A stretch of DNA of 33,360 nt from CAZWEZ01 sp964632795 (GTDB lineage: Bacteria; Pseudomonadota; Alphaproteobacteria; Rhodospirillales; 2-02-FULL-58-16). The stretch covers positions 1-33,360 of the forward strand of contig CAZWEZ010000036.1 in the NCBI GenBank assembly GCA_964632795.1, written 5' to 3'. Below, one piece after another: positions 29,198 through 33,360 of this stretch (position 1 is its first letter; each line of letters opens with the position of its first letter). The notes under the pieces were generated by a model that made no database searches, was not told the DNA's origin, and worked only from the letters and a program-made list of their open reading frames with translations. Made by a program: the position numbers and the translations under genes.

Positions 29198-29995
29198 ATG
29201 ATCGTTTCGGAAAACTCCAGGCCCGACCAGCTTGCCATCCAGTTCCAGGCCGAGACCCGGCGCGAGGACGCCGACGACGCCAGGAGCGCGGGCGACGAGG
29301 ACGGTTTCCAGATGTTCGGAGAGGACGGCTTCACCTTCCTCGACTTCCTCGACATCATCAACCCCCTCCAGCACATCCCGCTGATCTCCACCCTCTACCG
29401 GAACCTGACCGGGGACACCATCGACCCGGCGCCCCGGGTTGCCGGCGGCGCCCTGTTCGGCGGACCGATCGGCGCCGTCGTCTCGCTGATCGACGTCATC
29501 ATCAACCAATCCACCGGCAAGGACTTCGGCCAACACGTCATGGCCATGTTCGGCGGCGAGACGCCGGCCCAGGACGGGGGTTACAGGTCGGCGGCGGTGG
29601 TCTCCGTCGACGGCCCCTACGCCATCGCGACGGCGGCCGAAATGGCGCTGTTGGAGGCCGAGGCCAAAGGGATGAAAGTCGCCGCCGCCGCTCCTGCTCC
29701 CGCGCCCGCGCCCGCGCCCGCTCCCTATGCCGCCCTCACCGGCGCCGAACTGGCTTTGTTGAAGGCCGAGGCAGAGGCCATGAAGGCGGCTTCCGCGAAC
29801 GCCGCCCCGCCGACTACGGTCGTCGCCTTCGCCGACCGGCCGTACGCCGCCACCACCACCGCGGCCGTTGCCGGCGCCGCCGCCCGCGAGGGCGGATGGT
29901 TCTCGGACGTCATGCTGACCGCCCTCGCCCGGTACCAAGACGGCGCCCGGCTGTCCTCCGTCCCGCCGCCCCCGGGCGTCGATATCAGCTACTGA
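29198..29995 (+). CDS. Hypothetical protein with Ala/Pro-rich repeats
   Basis: A 265-residue protein of unknown function. The N-terminal part is acidic (residues 15-45). A segment GFTFLDFLDIINPLQHIPLISTLYRNLTGD follows at about 44-73, then a Gly-rich hydrophobic stretch (VAGGALFGGPIGAVVSLIDVII). The C-terminal half has two related 20-residue units (AAEMALLEAEAKGMKVAA and GAELALLKAEAEAMKAAS) separated by an alternating Ala-Pro tract at about 166-176. No Sec signal peptide is seen. Proteins with this layout occur beside L,D-transpeptidases in some Rhodospirillales (from memory). A possible sigma-54 promoter precedes it. A structural or envelope-associated role is a guess. Confidence 0.65.
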   Translation: MIVSENSRPDQLAIQFQAETRREDADDARSAGDEDGFQMFGEDGFTFLDFLDIINPLQHIPLISTLYRNLTGDTIDPAPRVAGGALFGGPIGAVVSLIDVIINQSTGKDFGQHVMAMFGGETPAQDGGYRSAAVVSVDGPYAIATAAEMALLEAEAKGMKVAAAAPAPAPAPAPAPYAALTGAELALLKAEAEAMKAASANAAPPTTVVAFADRPYAATTTAAVAGAAAREGGWFSDVMLTALARYQDGARLSSVPPPPGVDISY

Positions 29996-30038
29996 CCGAG
30001 AAAGCAGCTTCACCGGGAATTCGGCTATACTCCCCGCC

Positions 30039-30548
30039 ATGGACATCCAGGTCGAGGCGCCGGGTTTGCTCACTTGGCGCGGCCGCCGGGTGCGGTGCGC
30101 GCTCGGCCGGGGCGGTCTTGGCCGCGACAAGCGCGAGGGTGACGGCGTCACCTCGGTGGGCTGTTTTCCCCTGCGCCGGGTGTTGTACCGGGCCGACCGG
30201 CTGGACACCCCGCCGAGCGCCCTGGCGGTCGCTCCGCTGAGACCCGACGACGGCTGGTGCGACGACCCCGGCGATGGCCGCTACAATAGGCAGGTCCGCC
30301 TCCCCTTCCCGGCCCGCCACGAGGCGCTGTGGCGCGAGGACGGCCTCTACGACGTGATGGTGGTGGTCGGATACAACGACGATCCGGTTGTCGCCGGGCG
30401 GGGCAGCGCCATCTTCATCCACCTCGCCGGACCCGGATACCCGCCGACCGAGGGTTGCCTTGCCCTGGCTCGGGAGGACCTGCTCATGGTGCTGGAGGAA
30501 TGCAGCGGGGATACGCGGCTTTCTATCCTGCAAGCCCCTCTCGATTAG
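30039..30548 (+). CDS. L,D-transpeptidase (YkuD-domain) family protein
   Basis: A 169-residue protein consisting almost only of a YkuD-type catalytic domain. The active-site segment has His 128 (AIFIHLAGPG) and, after a short gap, the nucleophilic Cys 140 in TEGCLALAREDL, matching the H-x(n)-(S/T)-x-G-C pattern. Such enzymes make 3-3 crosslinks in peptidoglycan or attach proteins to it. No signal peptide is visible, which is unusual for a periplasmic enzyme but common in this short subgroup. Its 3' end overlaps the convergent radical SAM gene by 26 bases. Confidence 0.85.
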   Translation: MDIQVEAPGLLTWRGRRVRCALGRGGLGRDKREGDGVTSVGCFPLRRVLYRADRLDTPPSALAVAPLRPDDGWCDDPGDGRYNRQVRLPFPARHEALWREDGLYDVMVVVGYNDDPVVAGRGSAIFIHLAGPGYPPTEGCLALAREDLLMVLEECSGDTRLSILQAPLD

Positions 30549-32196
30549 CCATCTCCGGTTCCCCCGCGAAGGGATCGCCTAGTTCACCGGGCGATGGAAT
30601 CCGTTCCCGGACGACGCTGAATTTCACCTTGTCGGGATTCGAATAGATCACCAGGGCATGTTGTCTGAAAAAGGCGTGCCAATAAGAGAAGTACGAAAAC
30701 TTCGAGAAGAACCTGTCATGGTAAAAATGATGGCAACGGGTTCCCTCTCCGTGGTCCAGGCCCTGGGCCACCTTGTACAAGATCAGGTTCGGTCCTTTTT
30801 CCTCATGCCAGATGATCCCGTAATCGGCCAGGTTTGCGAAAATCCGGGAATCCCGTGTCAGATGAAAGCGGCCCGACATGACCAAGTGGATATGCTCCCG
30901 GTTGTCATAGAGAAAGTCGAGTGTCTGGCGCATCTCCTCGGCCGTCTCGGTGGGAAAACCGATGATGACATACAGGTGGTTCTTGATCCCGGCTCCGGCG
31001 CTGTTCTTCATGACCTCGGCGATGTCCCCGACAACGGTTCCCTTGTCGATCATGTCGAGAACGCGTTGGCTGCCGGATTCGAAGCCCCACATGATGTAAC
31101 GGCAGCCCGATCGGTACATAATGTCGAGAATCTCCCGAGTGAAGTGAGCGGTCGGCATGGCGAGAGCGTAATAGGTGATGTCCAGTTTGCGCCGGATGAT
31201 CTCCTCTCCGATCTTCTTGAAGCGGGCTGGAGACACCATTTCGTCAACCCAGTCGAAGTAACGTATACCGTTCCGTGCGTGGTGTTCGAGTTCGTCGACC
31301 ACGCGCTGGACCCCGGTCACCCGGTAAGTGTCGGCATACTTGTTGAAATGGTTGCAAAACGCGCATCGTCGCCAGTAGCAGCCACGTGAAGTAAGGATCG
31401 GAACCACCTGTTCGGGGGAAAAATACATGTCCTGATCGAAATCGGAGAAATCGGCGAAGGGAAGGTCGTCGAGAGACAATCCTGGCCGTTCCCCGTTGAC
31501 CATGACCTTCCCGCCGTCTTTCCAGACCAGTCCAGTGATGGTTCCGAAATCGCCGTCGGATTCGAGGATGTTCAGCAATTCCAGAAGGGTCTGCTCGCCC
31601 TCCTTGAGCACGATGAAGTCGATGAACGGGGATTCTAGAATCTCCTCGTGGATTCCCGAGCTGACGAAGTTGCCGCCGAACACGATCATGACGCGGCGGT
31701 CCATCGACTTGATGATTCGCGCCATCAGCAGCGAGATGTAGTACTGCCTGGGAAAAAGAAGCGAAAATCCCACAACGTCAGGGGTGCCGGCCAGCACCAT
31801 CCGGCAACACTCCTGAATGTAGCCGGGAACGGTGACTTTCCCCGACATCATTTTCAGGCATTCCTCGTGTAGCGTGTCGTAGGTCTTCCAGAAGGCCTGC
31901 TGGGCAAGCCCGGCACCGTCATTGTAGGTATCCTGATCGAAAAACGCCGGGCTTCCCCTGAAGGCCTCCAGGGCTTTCCCGATATTGCCCCGAATGTCCC
32001 CATCGGCCTTGCCGTTTGTGGTAAAGGAAACGCCGCCTTTGTCAATCTCTTGGATGATCCAATCGTTCATCACGGCGTTCAAATCCAAGCACTTCACCCG
32101 GTGGGCGCTGTGCTCCTGGACGTAGGCCTTGAGGCAGGAAACGCCTAGCGGGTAGGTCGGCAACACGAAGGGACTGTAGACGAGATTGCAGCGCAT
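30523..32196 (-). CDS. B12-binding radical SAM protein
   Basis: A 557-residue enzyme. The N-terminal region (about 1-230) looks like a cobalamin-binding domain: VVGFSLLFPRQYYISLLMARIIK and then VMIVFGGNFVSSG. The radical SAM core follows, with TSRGCYWRRCAFCNHF supplying the iron-sulfur cysteines as C-x4-C-x2-C in place of the usual C-x3-C-x2-C. Later SAM-barrel segments are MWGFESGSQRVLDMIDKG and YVIIGFPTETAEEM. Similar spacing is known in some radical SAM proteins tied to peptide natural products, but no precursor peptide was recognised next to it. GC content is clearly lower than its neighbours, which suggests horizontal acquisition. Substrate unknown. Confidence 0.88.
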   Translation of the reverse strand: MRCNLVYSPFVLPTYPLGVSCLKAYVQEHSAHRVKCLDLNAVMNDWIIQEIDKGGVSFTTNGKADGDIRGNIGKALEAFRGSPAFFDQDTYNDGAGLAQQAFWKTYDTLHEECLKMMSGKVTVPGYIQECCRMVLAGTPDVVGFSLLFPRQYYISLLMARIIKSMDRRVMIVFGGNFVSSGIHEEILESPFIDFIVLKEGEQTLLELLNILESDGDFGTITGLVWKDGGKVMVNGERPGLSLDDLPFADFSDFDQDMYFSPEQVVPILTSRGCYWRRCAFCNHFNKYADTYRVTGVQRVVDELEHHARNGIRYFDWVDEMVSPARFKKIGEEIIRRKLDITYYALAMPTAHFTREILDIMYRSGCRYIMWGFESGSQRVLDMIDKGTVVGDIAEVMKNSAGAGIKNHLYVIIGFPTETAEEMRQTLDFLYDNREHIHLVMSGRFHLTRDSRIFANLADYGIIWHEEKGPNLILYKVAQGLDHGEGTRCHHFYHDRFFSKFSYFSYWHAFFRQHALVIYSNPDKVKFSVVRERIPSPGELGDPFAGEPEMANREGLAG

Positions 32197-32266
32197 GTTC
32201 AGGCCCCTTTTCCGAGCATTTCACCAACCGGCTCGGTAAAGTCAATATTGTACCCTTTCGATTGGG

Positions 32267-32959
32267 TCACGGATAGGCACGGGGACCGAAAATGGCGGTA
32301 CCCACACGAACCTGGGTGGCGCCGAAACGAACCGCGATCTCGAAATCGTCGCTCATCCCCATGCTCAACTCGCCCAGCCCGTTGCGCCGGGCGATCTCCC
32401 GGAGCAGGGCGAAATGGAGAGATGGTTCCTCGTCGAACGGCGGGATGCACATCAGGCCCCTCAGCGGCAGCGCGAACTCGTCGCGGCAGGCGGCGATCAG
32501 GGCGTCGGCCCGCTCGGGGAGGACGCCCGCCTTTTGCGGTTCCTCGCCGGTGTTGACCTGGACCAGGCAGTCGGGGCGGCGGCCCGTCTTGTCCATCTCC
32601 TTGGCCAGGGCGCGGGCCAGTTTCGGGCGGTCGACGGTTTCGATGACATCGCACAACGGCACCGCGTGACGGACCTTGTTGGTCTGCAGGGGGCCGATCA
32701 GGTGCAGCCGGGCGTCGGGATAGGCCTCCTTGAGTCGGGGCCACTTGTCCAGCGCCTCCTGGACCCGGTTCTCGCCGAACGCCCGGTGTCCGGCGTCCAG
32801 CGCCATCCGCACCCGGGCCGGCGGGTGGGTCTTGGTAACGGCGACCAGGGTCACGGCGGCCGGCGACCGGCCGGCGGCCTCGGCGGCCCCGGCGATGCGC
32901 CCCTCGACGGCGGCCAGGTTGGCGGCCAGTTTTTCGATGCTTAGCGACTCGGAAGTCAT
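32267..32959 (-). CDS. YggS/PROSC family PLP-binding homeostasis protein
   Basis: A 230-residue protein that binds pyridoxal phosphate without known catalysis and keeps PLP and amino acid pools balanced. The PLP lysine is K43 in LVAVTKTHP. Other family segments are FGENRVQEALDK, LHLIGPLQTNKVRHAV, VQVNTGEEPQKAG, GLMCIPPF, LSMGMSDDFEIAVRFGATQVRVGTAIFG. The length is typical. ATG at 32959 is preferred; an upstream ATG at 32971 would add four residues. It diverges from the thiE-like gene across a tandem repeat. Confidence 0.95.
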   Translation of the reverse strand: MTSESLSIEKLAANLAAVEGRIAGAAEAAGRSPAAVTLVAVTKTHPPARVRMALDAGHRAFGENRVQEALDKWPRLKEAYPDARLHLIGPLQTNKVRHAVPLCDVIETVDRPKLARALAKEMDKTGRRPDCLVQVNTGEEPQKAGVLPERADALIAACRDEFALPLRGLMCIPPFDEEPSLHFALLREIARRNGLGELSMGMSDDFEIAVRFGATQVRVGTAIFGPRAYP

Positions 32960-32972
32960 TTGGAGTACCATA

Positions 32973-33008
32973 CGATTTGCGCGATTTGCGCGATTTGCGC
33001 GATTTGCG
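32973..33008. repeat. Four tandem 9-bp repeats between yggS and the thiE-like gene
   Basis: CGATTTGCG is repeated four times without a mismatch, immediately upstream of yggS. It lies in the shared divergent promoter region. Nine-base direct repeats can vary in number by slippage, which would change promoter spacing. Confidence 0.9.
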
Positions 33009-33034
33009 TCGGCGGTGGGGAGGGTTGAGGATCG

Positions 33035-33360
33035 GTGGCGACCCTAGCAGACTTGGCCCGGCGGCTCAATTTGCACGGTGAGGGCGCACCCGCGGCCCTG
33101 CCGCCGCTGATCGTGATGACCGACAGCCGGCGGCTGGCCGATCCGACGCCCGCCATCGCCGGCCTCGAGCGCGGCTGCGCCGTCATCCTGCGCCACTACG
33201 GCGAGCCCGGGCGCGAGGAGATGGCCCGGTGGCTGGCCGGGCTGTGCCGGCGGCGGGGCCTGAGGCTGTTGATCGCCGGCGACGGACGGCTGGCGGCGGC
33301 GGTCGGGGCCGGCGGGGTCCACCTGCCGGAAGCGGCGGCGCTGCGGGGCCCGGGGGTTTG
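33035..33360 (+). CDS. Thiamine phosphate synthase-like protein (partial, runs off the window)
   Basis: The first 108 codons of a gene that continues past the right edge. The translated part (for example LPPLIVMTDSRRLADPTPAIAGLERGCAVILRHYGEP in pieces, then LLIAGDGRLAAAVGAGGVHLPE) follows the start of the ThiE/TenI TIM barrel: first strand, second strand with the conserved R-x-Y-like motif, and the GVHL strand. A GTG start at 33035 is preceded by GGTTGAGG. It could be ThiE itself or the shorter TenI-like paralogue often found next to yggS in alphaproteobacteria. The catalytic phosphate-binding loops lie beyond the window. Confidence 0.75.
   Translation, partial: MATLADLARRLNLHGEGAPAALPPLIVMTDSRRLADPTPAIAGLERGCAVILRHYGEPGREEMARWLAGLCRRRGLRLLIAGDGRLAAAVGAGGVHLPEAAALRGPGV

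Overview
The window looks like the chromosome of a GC-rich alphaproteobacterium, probably in or near the Rhodospirillales. The evidence is the neighbourhood ftsK - lolA - OmpR-type regulator - ribA, the FixJ-type regulators, a periplasmic retropepsin-like protease, and GTP cyclohydrolase II carrying a degenerate RibB-like domain. No rRNA or tRNA gene was recognised, so the placement is an inference from gene content.

Region 1 (1-7482) is a regulated respiratory module. The end of a sensor histidine kinase overlaps a FixJ/LuxR-type response regulator, followed by a receiver-only paralogue. After these come a secreted ethylbenzene-dehydrogenase-type cytochrome, a diheme cytochrome c, a membrane-anchored tetraheme cytochrome c, a Tat-exported four-cluster ferredoxin, an NrfD-type quinone-interacting membrane subunit and a second diheme cytochrome c. 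An intrinsic terminator closes the set. No molybdopterin catalytic subunit is present. A 216-bp segment holding the regulator's 3' end and the promoter region is duplicated (about 95% identical), so each of the first two cytochrome genes has its own copy. An IS1380-like transposase scar lies between the copies.

Region 2 (7495-15882) is amino-acid catabolism. A leftward pair resembles the two saccharopine dehydrogenases (lysine/2-oxoglutarate/glutamate interconversion). It diverges from a rightward operon encoding an amidinohydrolase of the arginine deiminase/DDAH superfamily, RidA, a DadA-type amino acid dehydrogenase, an Asp/Glu racemase/maleate isomerase family protein, and a ferredoxin-dependent 2-oxoacid oxidoreductase whose second subunit is a beta-gamma fusion. 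The order suggests hydrolysis, racemisation, oxidative deamination and oxidative decarboxylation to an acyl-CoA; the substrate is not known.

Region 3 (15883-19205) is more mosaic: two copies of a palindromic repeat flank an orphan 4Fe-4S protein related to epoxyqueuosine reductase, followed by a retropepsin-like protease and a hypothetical membrane protein.

Region 4 (19217-22198) is a complete, apparently intact IS1595-family element of 2,982 bp. It has 19-bp terminal inverted repeats (16/19 identical) and a perfect 8-bp target duplication. Besides the transposase it carries a TumE-TumA-like toxin-antitoxin pair, a 49-codon ORF and a 264-codon gene of unknown function. This is the most striking system in the window.

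Region 5 (22207-33360) is mostly core chromosome: amtB, ftsK, lolA, a possible structured small RNA, an OmpR-type regulator, ribA, a possible sigma-54-driven hypothetical protein, an L,D-transpeptidase, a lower-GC B12-binding radical SAM protein (probably acquired), the PLP-homeostasis protein YggS, and the start of a thiE-like gene cut by the window edge.
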